Positions 47,050-60,000 of a DNA stretch of 64,000 nucleotides are shown piece after piece; position 1 is the stretch's first letter; every line of letters begins with the position of its first letter. The notes below the pieces were generated by a model that searched no databases, had not been told where the DNA came from, and worked only from the letters and a program-made list of their open reading frames with translations. The position numbers were made by a program, and so were the translations under genes. Source of the DNA: Lantana camara (Eukaryota; Streptophyta; Magnoliopsida; Lamiales; Verbenaceae); assembly GCA_037501455.1 (NCBI GenBank), contig CM074864.1, positions 23,740,001-23,804,000 on the forward strand, written 5' to 3'.

Positions 47050-50000
47050 TGTAGCACCCGGAACAAGAGGCGCCGCATCCCCCGCACTATGAGCCTGATC
47101 CACGCATGAAATGGAGAGTCCATGTATGAACCCAGCTCACAGCGAACGGGGACTCACTCACTCTTTAGGCTAGGCGGGAACTAACTTTCGCAACCAAAGA
47201 GACAGTAAAACGGAAATATTACAAATGCGGAAGTTGAACATAATCCCGAAATTCAATAAAATCAAAGGACTTAAATTACGATTTCTTATAAACTCATTCA
47301 TAATTCATGATAGTGGTAACAATCAATCCAAATCATACGTTCTCCGTAACTTAAACAAATCATGATTCATTATACACATGGACCGACTCTGACCTAATCG
47401 AATGACTGAATAAACAAGACTTCCCACCTAGCACTCCAGACCTGCAAGAACACTGAAAACAATCCGGGTTCGATCTTTAAGAGACTGGTGGGTATAAAAC
47501 AGGGCATATATATTATATAAGACAATATTTAAACATTCACATGCAAGTTATAATCCCAAATGAGGTTTTAGAACATTTCCCAAGTGGGTGAAATAAATAA
47601 GTCATCAAAAGGGATTATAACGTTCATTTTTCATTAGGTCGTTTGTGGCCCGGCGAGTGGGCGTGCATTATCTCCAACCAACACATCGTGTAGTTCATTA
47701 AACATTCTTTCTTTCTTTCATTCATTCATGCATAACATTCTTTTGTGCACATTCATAAACATTTACACCTTCTTCCTCCGAGTGATGGCCGGGTGATCGG
47801 CCCGAACCATCCATTCATTGACCAAAAGGGGAACATGACTCCCCAAATGGCACTCAGCGTCCATTCCTCGCTAACTCCTAACGAGGTCCGGTTACGCCGT
47901 TCATTGGTGGGACTAGTGTGAGGGATCACCGTCAGCCCATGCCTCCTCGGGTCACCACTCACACCAAGTCCCTGGGCCCCATTCTGTGCATAACATTCAT
48001 TCTTTTCTAGCCAAAACATTTGGTAGGTTCATAAAATAAAGGCTTTACTTTGAAATCATTTACTCTTAAAACGACTCTATATACATATAATAATTTTAGT
48101 CGAAATCTTTGCACATTGGAAGTATATAGGGTTGTTTAACTAGATAGTAGAGAAACCCACCTATACACCTCTTACCAACAATACTAAGAAGAAAAGGAGA
48201 CTCGAAAGTGTGCTATGAACCCGACATCTCTGCACTGGAGAAAATTGTACAAGAGAAAGACATAATGTATACTCGTGAGAAATGACTCAATATGAAACCA
48301 ATTAGGATCCACGACATTAACATGAGGTGTTCGTGAAATGCTATGTCATGTTTCAATATACAATAGATCATAAGATGTCATGGGTTGATGTGATTCATGT
48401 TCATACACACCAATAAAGTCATTTAGACACATACATGTTTTAATCATTCAATTCATAATATATTACAATACATGTTAACAATGCATAAGGATCAATTAGG
48501 CATGTACATAATTCATAGAAGTCACATAAGGGGTCGAGAAAGTGCAACAAAGGCGATAGAACGAGTTTTGGCAAGGTTTAGCAAAAGTTAGGAAAAGTTG
48601 ACAATTTTCGAAAATGCGCAAGCGGTAGAAAAATGGGTATAACTTGAGTTTGAGAAATTGCAATTAAGTTTTTCTTGTTGGATGTGAAACTAGACACATA
48701 GATGTTTTCAAGAATATGTGGCACGAATCATGGTTCAAAGCGAGGTGAAAATGGCATAGGTTTGAAGTTGGACGAACGCAGATTGTCGAAGAAGTGGTGA
48801 CACCAAAATGAATTGATCATATCTTATATATGGGAAAAGATATTAAGATGATTCCAATTGGAGCATCTTCTAGACTTCAATAGATTTACGTGGGTTGAAA
48901 AATAAGGTCAATCCGAGTTTGTATAAGGGAGAACGAAGCAAAACAATCTCAGGCTAAAACAGGGGAGGGTCTAAAGTTTCTGCCTCAAATCCACCCCCGT
49001 GGATTTTTCCAAAAGGAAAAATCCACCCTCGAGGATTTAGGTCAGTGGCGAAAAACACACAACAAGCAGGGGAAAACTCAAGACAGACCATATAAACATC
49101 AAATTAACACACATAGGTAAGTTAAGGTAGCAAGAATTCATGCATTTCAATCCTTTAAGACAACCAAAGATGCAACCAATCAAGCAAGGAATGAATATGG
49201 AACAAGTTCATGCAAACTCTTCTCTTTTCACAATTGGCAAAGTCATGAATCCTAATCCACTACCCAAACTAAGTTCATACATATCACATATGATGTGTTA
49301 GGAGTAAAATACATGCTTCATACCAAATGAATGCACAAGAAAGCAAGCTAGAATCATCCATTTTCTCCCAACCTGTCACTATTCATGCCATATGCCCAAA
49401 CATGCTCAAATCTTGGAGAAATCATGGAATATGGAACTTAAAATGATTACCAAGTGATACACAACACAAATATGAGTTTACCTTTCAATTTGGAGAAGAA
49501 AAGGTGGGGAGATGAGCTCAAAACTCCCATGGCCAAAAAGGGTTTCTTCTTCTTCTTCTTTTCTTCCTTCTCTCTCCATAAAACTGAAAATATCTAAGTG
49601 TGGGGGGGTTAGGGTGTCAGTTTGGGGCAGAAAAGGGTGAGGGAGAGAGTGTGAAAGTGGGCTAGGGTCAATGGGTAGGGTCTAGGTGCGTAATAATAGG
49701 TCCGTGACTTAGGTATAGTCTTGATCGGTCAATTTAAGCACGAGTTGCTCGTTCCGGTTGAAATTTGAGGATCCAATTGGTCTTAGAAAAATATGAGGCT
49801 TGTCCCATTGTCTCTGCTTCGTCGATTCGGATCCAATGGAGGTGACGGAACTCAATTCCGAGTTCCCGAGCTCAAGATATGCCGCCCGGAACACAAGGTA
49901 TGCTAAATGCTCTTTAGCCCCCTTTTCGGTTCCGATCACACAAACGAACACAAAACTCAAACATGCAAAAACAAAATCATGCAAAGAGCAAATAAACATG

Positions 50001-50230
50001 ATCTTAAAGCACATAATTCACTCATGCCAAGAATCTACGAAAAACAGAAATCAAATCGAATAAGAACGACACTCAAACAAGAGCATATACGCAAATACGA
50101 CCAAGAGTTCATAATCAAACAATAAAACTTAACAAAAGAATCCATAATTAAAAATCATATATAATTAATTAAATTATGCACTTTAGTAACCGCATACTTC
50201 AAGCTTAAATCACATAACTGGGGTGTTACA
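47050..50230 (-). repeat. 5' LTR of E
   Basis: It begins TGTAGCACCCGGAACAAG and ends GGGGTGTTACA, 3181 bp. It contains the 12-bp-arm hairpin (48999-49026) and a mutated form of the CAGTCT hairpin near 47471 (CGATCT in one arm). Confidence 0.9.
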
Positions 50231-50235
50231 AAGTC

Positions 50236-51937
50236 GGTCTCTTAGTCGTGCTCTCCACCTTAAATGTTTCCACCTTTATATGTGAAATACTATCTATCAT
50301 TCCTTAACCAAAATTTTCAATCTCCCCGAAGTTACTCCTTGGGATGAATAGCTCCAGTTAGGAAATGTGCCCAATAGTCTAGCACATGCTTACTTTGACA
50401 TTCTTGATTGGAATAACCACCCTATGCCTTTACTTCCCAATTTCTCTATTAACCCTTTTTGAAATCTGGAACCTCCGATTTGTTTTCTTATCCAATATGT
50501 TCAACCCTGAATTCAACTTCAACACCTTTCCCTAAAAAATTACTTTTAGCTCTTCCTTAACCCTATTTTTAGAACACTCTGCTTTAATTCTATTGGATAG
50601 GACTTTGATTGAATTGGTAGTTGAAGTACCAAACAAGGATGGCTTCCTAACAAGTAGACATTAAATTGATGCATGTTGGGTTAAGATGTTAAATGCATGT
50701 AGAGCATATTCTTAACAAAGGAGGTGAAACATTAAATCATCAATTATAGCAACAAAACACATAATTCAACAATGGAATAAGCCACAACAATTTAACAATT
50801 GTAATATTAAAACACATAGAGTAAGAGTTTAAGTAATTAATTGAAATGTATAATGCACGTGCTATGAATGCATTGGAACTGTCATTGTAGCAGTAGTTTT
50901 ACCAAGATTTCCTTTCCTTTGATCTAGACATTGTGAGCGTAAGTTATAAGGTTGAGAATTACTCGGTCATTGATGATGCTTTCCAATTTTTGTTTGCTTC
51001 CAAGTCCTTGCTCGCTTCCTTATCTCCTCGCACGTCCCAAAGTCCCGAGAAGATGATACAATTTGAATTCTTCAATGCTCCTTGCTCTTTCAGCTTTGCA
51101 TCCATTCATTGATCCGCGTTTGTAGTCATACTAGTTAAGCTACCTTACTTGGCCCCGTGGTGAAACCACCTAGTTGACAGTTCCCTATTCCATGCATCTT
51201 AGTTGGAATTCCTTGGTAACACTGGTATATCCCTTGAAACTTCCTGATTTGGCCTTCTATGTTAATCAACGACTTCAAACTTGAAGATCTCAGTGATGAA
51301 CTTTGAATGATTCAATTTTGTATGAAGTGCCTTCATGATTTGGTGGTTAGGAATCCCAAGCATATCCTGTTTTCTCACGTATCTTTTGAATTAGTGGTTT
51401 ATGTACCCATGATGCACCTATGATAATAACATTCAAGACTTGTAGAGAGGATGCAGTTGGTGAACTTCTCTGTGCTCGAAACCTTCTCTCACGGTGTTGA
51501 ATAATGAGATATAATCCCCTTTTTGTAAATTATGAAGATTCAACACAGAACTTTTAAATCCCGATGACTCCATAATCCCTTTATTGATTTGATAGAAGGT
51601 ACTTGTGGTCGAGATTAATAGTAGCCTTGACAGCATGATAGCAACCTACAATTAAGAACTTAACTCGAGCATATGTGCATGTGGATTAGTATATGCTTAT
51701 GGTACATGTTTAAATCAACCAATGCATATTCACTGCAAAGTGCAACACATAAAACAACAAAATTGAAAGAAAATCACATAAAGCAAGTAATTTTCAGCAA
51801 TTTGTAACATTTAGCAATGAAAATTAATGCAATGCACACGTTGACAAGTTGTTCCTATGCCGTACGACCTAGAATGACTCAATCACGACACGCGAGCCCC
51901 GGTTTTGCAACCTGTAGGCTCTGATACCACTTAAGGA
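50236..51937 (-). other. Internal region of D, 5' half, non-coding
   Basis: 1.7 kb with no retrotransposon protein motif. It is similar in order to the internal region of E (for example around GATGATACAATTTGAATTC at 51053 and GACGACGCGATTTGAATTC at 46201). It ends in the primer-binding-site leader, with CGGTTTTGCAACC shared with C and E. Confidence 0.7.
51918..51929 (-). other. Primer-binding site of D
   Basis: Complement of TGGTATCAGAGC, eight bases from the 5' LTR. Confidence 0.92.
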
Positions 51938-52808
51938 TGTAACACCCGAGCGTGAGACGTCACATCCCCCGCAGCATGACCCGATCCGTAAATTAATTTC
52001 CATACACGTGCCAAATCATAGCGAATGGAGACATACACACTCGCTATGCCAAGCGGGACTAACCCTTAACTTACAACCCACAACAACAACCAAAGTAACA
52101 TAACAGCGGAAGCAATAAATTTATATTCCATATATTGAGCTATATGCTCTATGTACCAACATCCAATGTCCAAGTACGATCATTAAGGATGATACAAAAC
52201 ATGTACGCTCCAATTTCATATACAATATCCAAAAGATCATAAAGTACTAACATATGAGTGTAATGGGAAAAGAAATGCTAGATACTATGCAAGACTCTCG
52301 CAGACTCGTATCCCACCTAGCATCTCTCTCCTGCAAAAGAACTAAAAACAACCCTGGCTTCAGTCTTAGACAGACTAGTGGGTATAAAATAGGCATAATA
52401 TCATAATAAGGTAGAATTGAAACACATACATGCAAGCTACAATCCCAAATGAGGTTTTTGAACATTTACCCAAGTGGGCGAAATCAAGAAGTCATCACAT
52501 GGGATTATAACACTCAATTTCATTAGGTCATTTGAGGCCCGGCGAGTGGCCGTGCATTATCTCTAACCAACACCTTGTGTAAATCATTAATCATTCATTC
52601 ATTCATTCATTCTTTCATGTGTTACATTCTTTTGTGTACATTCATTCGATCATTCATATACTCCTTCGTCCTCCGGTTAGTGGACGGGATTGTATGGCCC
52701 GAACACTCATTCATTAGTGCTAGAGGGGTACATGAATCCCCAAAAGCTCAGCTCCCATCTTTCACTAATCTCATAGTAAAGTCCTGGATTATCGTAGTTT
52801 GGTGAAAC
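51938..52808 (-). repeat. 5' LTR of D, first part
   Basis: It begins TGTAACACCCGAGCGTGAG and follows the 3' LTR (25643) to GTTTGGTGAAAC, where copia F interrupts it. Confidence 0.9.
52804..52808. repeat. Left target duplication of F
   Basis: GAAAC, matched exactly at 62900-62904. Confidence 0.95.
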
Positions 52809-53956
52809 TGTTAGGAATAATGCCCTAGAAAGCCGATTGTATATCCGCTTTGTGCTTTTCCTTATTGTAATCACAGACAATCTTTGGATGAAATAACGAA
52901 TTGAGGCAACACTTCTTTATATGCTCTTGTTTGGTATGCGTTTACTTTAGCTGTGCATGTATGAGAACTCCCCTAATCCTGATGACTTTAGGACTCTACC
53001 ATTTAGGTGAAATGGTTCATGAAACGAGCTATGTATCACATAAGTCATGATTAGTAAAATACTCCAAGCCGATGAGTCCTACAGACAGTGGGAGTGTCAA
53101 CCTGACTCCTCTAAGGCTTGCTTGTGGGATCACGCCCTTAAGAAGGACCACCTTGTTTCATGGAGGTGCAAAGTGTATAGTTGATACGTGCGTGATACAT
53201 GAGGGTGCTTACTTTAATAAGTAAGTTCACTGAGGTGCCCCGTGTGAGAACACTCCTAAATGGGAAAGGAAGTTTCTATTTCAGGAAGTGGAAACTTCCA
53301 GATTAGGAAATATCTCACGAGTCATTGATGTGATTAATTGATCCTTAGACTTGAGGTTCCTTGTCACTTTATGAGTTAACTCTGTAGTCTTAGGTATAAG
53401 CTTTAAAGGCTGTCGCCTTAGACAACTGATTCAAGGCTTATGCTGGGGCTGCACAAGTGATTCATGAAAGTGAATGAGAATCAAGAAAGGACCTACACTT
53501 GCATCTGCAAGGTGATCTCTTATTGTGTAAGTCATTCATATGCCATATGGAGTCCTTGGCCAAGCCAGTAGATCAAGACATCAAGAAAAGGGTTTCTTGG
53601 ATTGAGATCAAATGGATATGAAATGCACTTAGCTTTAAGACCGGATTATTAGGGTTCTGATTATTCCCTTGCCCTAGATCTTGGTTGAGAGATAGTAAGT
53701 AGGAGGATTGTATCTCACATGAATCAATGACTTAAAGGTTCTGTCGAATCCGAACATTCCAATTCAGCTAGGGGTTAAACACATGTTGCTAGACTATGGT
53801 CGTTTAATCTGTGGGCTGATTAATTAATTAGTGAATTAATTAATTAGGGTCACTGCTAATTGAATTGAGAACCTAGAGGGTCACACACAACAACTTGGTT
53901 ACATGAGTTGAGGCTTTAAAATGATTAAACGAGTTAATCGGGCCAAGAGGGTTCCA

Positions 53957-54009
53957 CACGTGTGAAATCACACGTGTGGCTCACGTGAGTGACACGTGTC
54001 ACACACGTG
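53957..54009. promoter_or_regulatory. Five G-boxes in 53 bp (F, 5' LTR)
   Basis: CACGTG cores start at 53957, 53971, 53982, 53993 and 54004, spaced 11-14 bp. The 3' LTR has four (62135, 62149, 62160, 62173) because 9 bp holding one core is absent there. Such spacing puts the sites roughly one helical turn apart. Confidence 0.6.
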
Positions 54010-54333
54010 TGTATATATATATTATAAATAATTAATTAGTTAATTATTTAATAGACTTTGGTTTAATTTTGAATTAAAAAGAAAGTCTAATTTTGGAGAA
54101 AATAGTCTAGTTAATTAATTATGAATTAATTAATTAGATAAAAATAAGTTGTTTATTTTATAATAAATAAAGTATAAAATTATCCAAAAATAGTTTGGAT
54201 ATTTTTAGCTCTCTTAAAAGTTGACTTGAATTAGAATTCAAAGTCAAAGTTGGAAAATACTTGATGATCAAGTAATAGGAGAGAGAGGAACCAAATCCTT
54301 ACCCAACAAGGATTTGGATTGGCACTCCCCTCT

Positions 54334-54359
54334 TATATATAGGGGAGCTCGAGCTCCCC
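54334..54359 (+). promoter_or_regulatory. TATA box plus palindrome (F, 5' LTR)
   Basis: TATATATA then GGGGAGCTCGAGCTCCCC. The same pair is intact at 62503-62528 in the 3' LTR. Confidence 0.65.
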
Positions 54360-54732
54360 TTTAGAGCTAATTGGCAATTCTTTTGGTTCATGTGTTGAAC
54401 ACCTTCCTTTCTCCAAGATTAAATTAAACCCTAGGTTAAGCCTAAACACTAACTAGAGAACTAGCATCCTTACTAGTTAGATTGTGATCAAGTTGGTGGA
54501 CTTTTTCTAGAGACTTCAAGTTAGAAGTTTGAAGATTCAAGCTTTACCAAAGGAGAGGGGATCAAGCCGCGAGAAGAGCGTTCTTGGGTGGCCTTAAACG
54601 CTTCAAGAAAGAACAAAAGAAAAGTAAGTTTTCTATCTTTACGAATTTGGTTACACGATTGCAAGTCCAAGGTCCTTTTGTTGGGAAAATTTTTTAAATT
54701 CCGCTGCTTTCTGATTCGTGTTTTCCAGCAAG

Positions 54733-54744
54733 TGGTATCAGAGC
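54733..54744 (+). other. Primer-binding site of F
   Basis: TGGTATCAGAGC, two bases after the 5' LTR. Confidence 0.92.
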
Positions 54745-55014
54745 CACCTCGTTAATCGTGTTTCTGATTCGTCTCAATTATTCTGAATTTGGTAGAAATT
54801 CTTAGGCTTATATGCGAATTAGGTATTCTTGAGTTCTTTTAGAAAGCCTGAATTACGAAACTGTAATTTTTCTTGAATTTCTGAAACTATTTTCTTAAAT
54901 TGTGTTTTTGAAAAACCGTTTTGATTGAAATATGTTTAAATCGTACTTAAAATTTTGGATTGTTGTTGGTTTTGAACTAAAACACGAAACACGAAAATCG
55001 CGTTACGAAAACAC

Positions 55015-55375
55015 GAGCCTAGGCGTGCTAGGGTGTCGCACGCCCAGGCCCGCATGACCGCCCGCCATCGCCGCTCGCCTGTCCTAGGTGCGCCCGGACT
55101 GGCCCGACTGCTCCTCCCGTAACCGTGCGGGAGCGTCCCGCACCACAGCCCCACAACCGCGCGGGGCCTTCCGCCATCGCCTCCCGCATCCGCGGGAGGG
55201 TGTCCGCGCAGCGCCGGCCTGATGGCCTAGGCGCCTGCGCGCGATGCGCGCGAGAAGGCGCGTGCCAGGCGTGCGCAAGCCGGCAGCACTGCTGCTGGCA
55301 TGTGCGCTACGCGTGCGGGCGGCCTGGGCCGTTGGGCGGGCGTGGCGGGCACTCCAATCCGTGGCTGTCTCGTTT
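55015..55375. other. GC-rich island in copia leader F
   Basis: Very GC-rich against AT-rich flanks. Inverted repeats include CTCCCGTAACCGTGCGGGAG, CCTCCCGCATCCGCGGGAGG and CGCGCGATGCGCGCG. The corresponding island of A is shorter and differs in sequence while the flanks match. Confidence 0.75.
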
Positions 55376-56522
55376 TTCGTGTTTAGTCCAATCCGATCCC
55401 GATTTAATTTTTTTCCTGAAAATTTTATTTTATTAAATTTGAACTATTTTTGGAAATAATTGTTTAAATTGGGATTTTGAAAATTTAAGCGATTTAAATT
55501 TTGGAAAAATTACAAACTATATTTTATGAAAATATTGAAAGAATAAAATTATTAATTTTCAGAAATTAATTGGAATTTTATTGGTTTATAGTTTTTCGGG
55601 TTTTATTGAAAAGACTCTTGAACAAGAATTGCATCTAAGTCGTGTTTTAAGTCATTAGGACTTGAAATGAGAATTTTAATTTTTTGGCTAAATTTAAATT
55701 CTCGCAAAAGCATGTTAGGTGATCATGGGTTTAGATCTATGTATGGTTTTAATTTATGCACATGGATGGTTTAAATTGGGGTTGGAGCCCTATAGTTGCG
55801 TTTTTCAATTGAGGTTGGAGCCTCACTTATGTGCGTACTATTATGTGATTTATTATGTGGCTTTCCATATTACTGTTTTTGAGGCCGGGGTATGCCCCGT
55901 GTAATTGTCTAAGGCCAATATGAAGATTGAGCCTTATTACTTTATGTCTTTTTCTTTTTATTGTAATTTGAGAGTAGAGATAGGTGGTGAGGTTTTATTT
56001 TCATTTTGGAGACAATGCACCCAAGGAGTAAGATGGACCACATTCAAGTAACAAGGAGGCCATAAGTGAAGACCCCTCAAAATGTTAGGGAGGGGAATCT
56101 CAATTATTAAATGTAATAGAGATAGGGCTCGTATTTTGTTACCGCTTTCCCTTATGTGATTTAAACTGTTTATGTGGCATGTATGTTAGAACTTGTGATA
56201 GTGGAGTGGCTCCCACATATCACGCATAAGATAGGTAGAACCCATGATCATTACATGTTAGTATCATGCTAGGACATGTTATCTGTTTATGTGCTTGTTT
56301 GATATGCATTTAAGTGTACTTGCATTAATCAAGACTAATAAAATTGGATAACATATATGTTGGTGAGGTCGAACCGGATAACTCTCCGGTTGATTCGAAA
56401 ATTCCCATTAAATATTAAGCTAATTTCGAACAAATAGGTGTTTAATTCGAGATGCAAATTTTGAATTAAATTCCTAGCATTCCATCAATAGGTTTTAAGT
56501 TTAGTAAGTGAGGCTAGTTATT

Positions 56523-56842
56523 GTCCGCGAGTCGTGGGATACCTAGTGGAGCTTATTAGTTCTTAGTTACCTAATTGATCATTTTAAATGATCAATATTT
56601 CGTGGTCAATTTTGGCAAGGGCGATGTCCGCGAGTCGTGGGTCGTTCGAACTAAGTTTTGGTCATGATCTTATGATTGATGGGTCTAGCTTAACGCCTAA
56701 GTAAATATGGATGTCGCACGAGTCGTGGGTCTATATTGAAAGATAGGTGATGCAAAAACAATTACTAAGAGTTCTAAAGGTGTTAGAATTGGTAAGTTGT
56801 ACCTACCTAGGGTTCTTACTTAGAACGTCCGCGAGTCGTGGG
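56523..56842 (+). repeat. Four spaced copies of a leader motif (F)
   Basis: GTCCGCGAGTCGTGGG at 56523-56538, 56626-56641 and 56827-56842, and a variant GTCGCACGAGTCGTGGG at 56713-56729. In F all four keep CGAGTCGTGGG exactly. Confidence 0.85.
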
Positions 56843-57048
56843 TTCGAGGTAAAATGCCTAGGATCTTAGTACCCATTGGGAAACGTGTTCCTCTTAGATC
56901 TTTGGGAATTCTAGATCTTTGAAAAACAGTGGGAGCTACATTAGATTAAAGACCTTATCTTTTGTATATCGTTATAATTCAGCATGCTCACTAGTTCTCT
57001 GTTTTACCATTTAGGTCGTAGATTCTGTGATTCTCTACGTGTTTTGAA

Positions 57049-60000
57049 ATGGCAACCAAAAACCCTCTTGTATCGATCCTCGAGTCAAACAAGTTGACTA
57101 GTCCCAACTATTTTGACTGGCTGAGGAATCTAAAAATCATTTTAGATTCTGAGAAGAGAACTTATGTTCTCTTCGAAGGGGAGCCCAGTCCCGAAGGGGA
57201 GGCTCCCACTCGGGCTGAGCGGGACGCGATTCAGAAGTGGAAGGATGATAATCTCCAAGCCCGTTGCCTTATGTTGGCTAACATGTCTCCGGACTTGCAA
57301 AGACAACATGAGGCCATAGAATTTGCTTGGGAGATTTACGACCACTTAGAGCAACTTTACCGCCCTCATGAACGTGTTACAAGGTATAACACATCAAAGG
57401 AATTGTTCCACTTGAGAATAAGGGAAGGTTCAAGTGTCCATGAATATGGACTCAAGTTTCTTGCCCTTAATGAGAAACTTGCTTCCATGGACATGCCACT
57501 GAAAGATGAGCTTTCAGTGGATTTGTTGCTAGCTTCGCTCCCACCATCATTCAACCCATTTGTCCTTAACTTGAACATGAATCATGCTGGTGCTACTGTA
57601 GCTGAGCTGATTAGTCAGCTTGTGACTGCTGAAAGCACGATCAAGAAGGACAATAAGGTTTTGATGGTGAATGCTCCATCTTCCTCTTCTGGGCCTTCTA
57701 AAGGTAAGGGCAAGAAAGCCCAAAAGAAGAAGAAGAAACCCCTTAGGCCCACTGGTGGCATTTCGAAGGGGAAGGCCCAAAAGAAGAAGCGTGATCAGAA
57801 AGAGGATGTTTGCTTCCATTGTGGCAAAGCGGGACATTGGAGGAGAAACTGCCCAGAGTACATGGCTACTCTAAAGAAAGGTATCTTTCTCGTTGAAGTA
57901 AATCTTTCTATTAATTCTAGTTCTTGGGTACTTGATACAGGTTGTGGAACTCATATCTGTAATGATGTACAGATGCTGAGTGAAGTCCAACAACTCAAAG
58001 AAGGAGAATGTGTCTTGAAGATCGGCGATGGCTCAAACGTTGAAGCTCGAGCTTTAGGCACAATTAGATTAGATTTAGGTAGTTTTGAGTTAGTATTAAA
58101 TAAAGTCCTTTATGTACCGAGCATTATTCATAATATAATTTCAGTTCCAATATTAGATTGTGAAGGTTATGAAACTTATATTAAGAATGGTAAATACTTT
58201 ATCAAACGGAACAACTCTTCCGTTCATATCGGTGCTCTAAGTAATGGACTTTACCTAACTCAAAATATCAATATTATGAATATACAACGAGAAACAAAGC
58301 GTAAGAGAGATGACAAAGTTTCAGCTCCCTTATGGCACGCTAGATTAGGACACATTTCCAAGAACAGAATTAGCAAGATAAACACTTTAGGATCATTCTC
58401 TGAAAATGATCTCAAAGAGTTGACTTCTTGCGAATCCTGTCTCAAAGGAAAGATATCCAAAGTTCCTTTTAAAGGAACTGTGGAACGTGCCACTGAGGTT
58501 TTGGATTTGATCCATACTGATGTTTGTGGACTGCTTAGTGTAAGCACTAGAAACAATCATCAGTACTTCATAACCTTTACTGATGACTTTAGTCGGTATG
58601 GTTATGTATACTTTATGAAGTATAAAATCTGAAGCTTTTGAGAAATTCTTAGAATTTCAAAAGGAGGTTGAGAACCAAACTGGTCACAAGATCGAAGCAC
58701 TTCGATCTGATCGAGGAGGCGAGTATCTTAGTGAAGAATTCCTTAATCATCTCAAAGATAATGGGATTATCTCTCAGTGGACTCCTCCGGGAACTCCTCA
58801 GCTTAATGGAGTTTCTGAGAGAAGGAATCGAACCCTACTTGATATGGTTTGTTCCATGATGAGTTTCACTGACTTACCACCTTCTTTCTGGGGTTATGCC
58901 CTAGAAAGTGCAACAAAGATTCTGAATCTAGTTCCCTCTAAGTCAGTCCCCAAAACGCCCTATGAAATGTGGCATGGCAAAATCCCTAGTTATTCTTACT
59001 TAAGAATTTGGGGTTGTCCTGCTTACGTGAAGAGGACAGTGGGAGATAAGTTAGAATCTCGTTCTAACTTATGCTACTTTGTAGGTTATCCTAAGGAATC
59101 CATAGGATACTATTTCTATGATCAATCTGAGCAAAAGGTGTTTGCTTCCAGAAATGCTACTTTTCTGGAGGAACCGTTCCTTAAAGAAAAGAAAGGCAAG
59201 ATCATAGAATTAGAAGAAGTATAAAATGACCCCACACCACCCACTGAAGAAACGTCCCCTACTGATCAACCACAACCAATCACGAATTTCGATACACATG
59301 TAAATCCTCCTCTAAGGCGTTCTGAACGCACTTCTAGACAGCCGGAGAGATGGTATGGATTCTTCCATGAAATCTCTCAAAAGGATAATGATCCTACAAC
59401 ATATGAGGAGGCACTTTCAGATTCTGACTCTGAACAGTGGATAGAAGCCATGAAATCCGAAATGGATTCCATGAACTCCAACCAAGTTTGGACCTTGGTA
59501 GATTTGCCTGATGGGGTCAAACCCATAGGTTGCAAATGGATCTTTAAGAGAAAGCTTGGAGTTGATGGAAGCATTGCAGCCTACAAAGCAAGACTGGTTG
59601 CAAAAGGATTCACTCAAAGACCGGGCGTGGACTTTGATGAAACCTTTTCGCCAGTTGCAATGCAAAAGTCCATTCGAATCATGCTTGCCATTGCTGCATA
59701 TTATGACTATGAGATATGGCAAATGGATGTGAAAACTGCCTTTCTCAATGGTGACATTGACAAAGACATTTATATGGAGCAACCCATAGGTTTCACATTC
59801 AGTGGGAGTGAGCAAAAGGTTTGCAAACTCCAAAGATCAATCTATGGATTGAAACAGGCTTCTAGGAATTGGAACATTCGATTTGATGAATCGGTCAAAG
59901 CGTTTGGCTTCATCCAAATTTCGAATGAATCATGTGTGTATAGAAAGGAATTGGAGACCTCAGTGCAATTCTTAGTACTTTATGTTGATGACATCCTTCT

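Larger units (their letters stand above)
30550..50230 (-). mobile_element. Non-coding Tekay-type element E (carries G)
   Basis: Minus-strand element: 3' LTR 30550-33744 plus 44108-44136, internal region 44137-47049, primer-binding site 47030-47041, 5' LTR 47050-50230. The flanks AAGAC (30545-30549) and AAGTC (50231-50235) are a 5-bp target duplication with one change. Without G it is about 9.3 kb, with 3.2-kb LTRs and a 2.9-kb internal region lacking gag and pol. Confidence 0.85.
52809..54730 (+). repeat. 5' LTR of F
   Basis: It begins TGTTAGGAATAATGCCC and ends TTTTCCAGCA, 1922 bp. The TATA box and palindrome are at 54334-54359. Confidence 0.95.
54731..57048 (+). other. Untranslated leader of copia F
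   Basis: 2.3 kb between LTR and gag with no convincing frame. It contains the GC-rich island (55015-55375), a tract with TTGGAGCC repeats near 55790, and the four-copy CGCGAGTCGTGGG motif. Confidence 0.8.
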
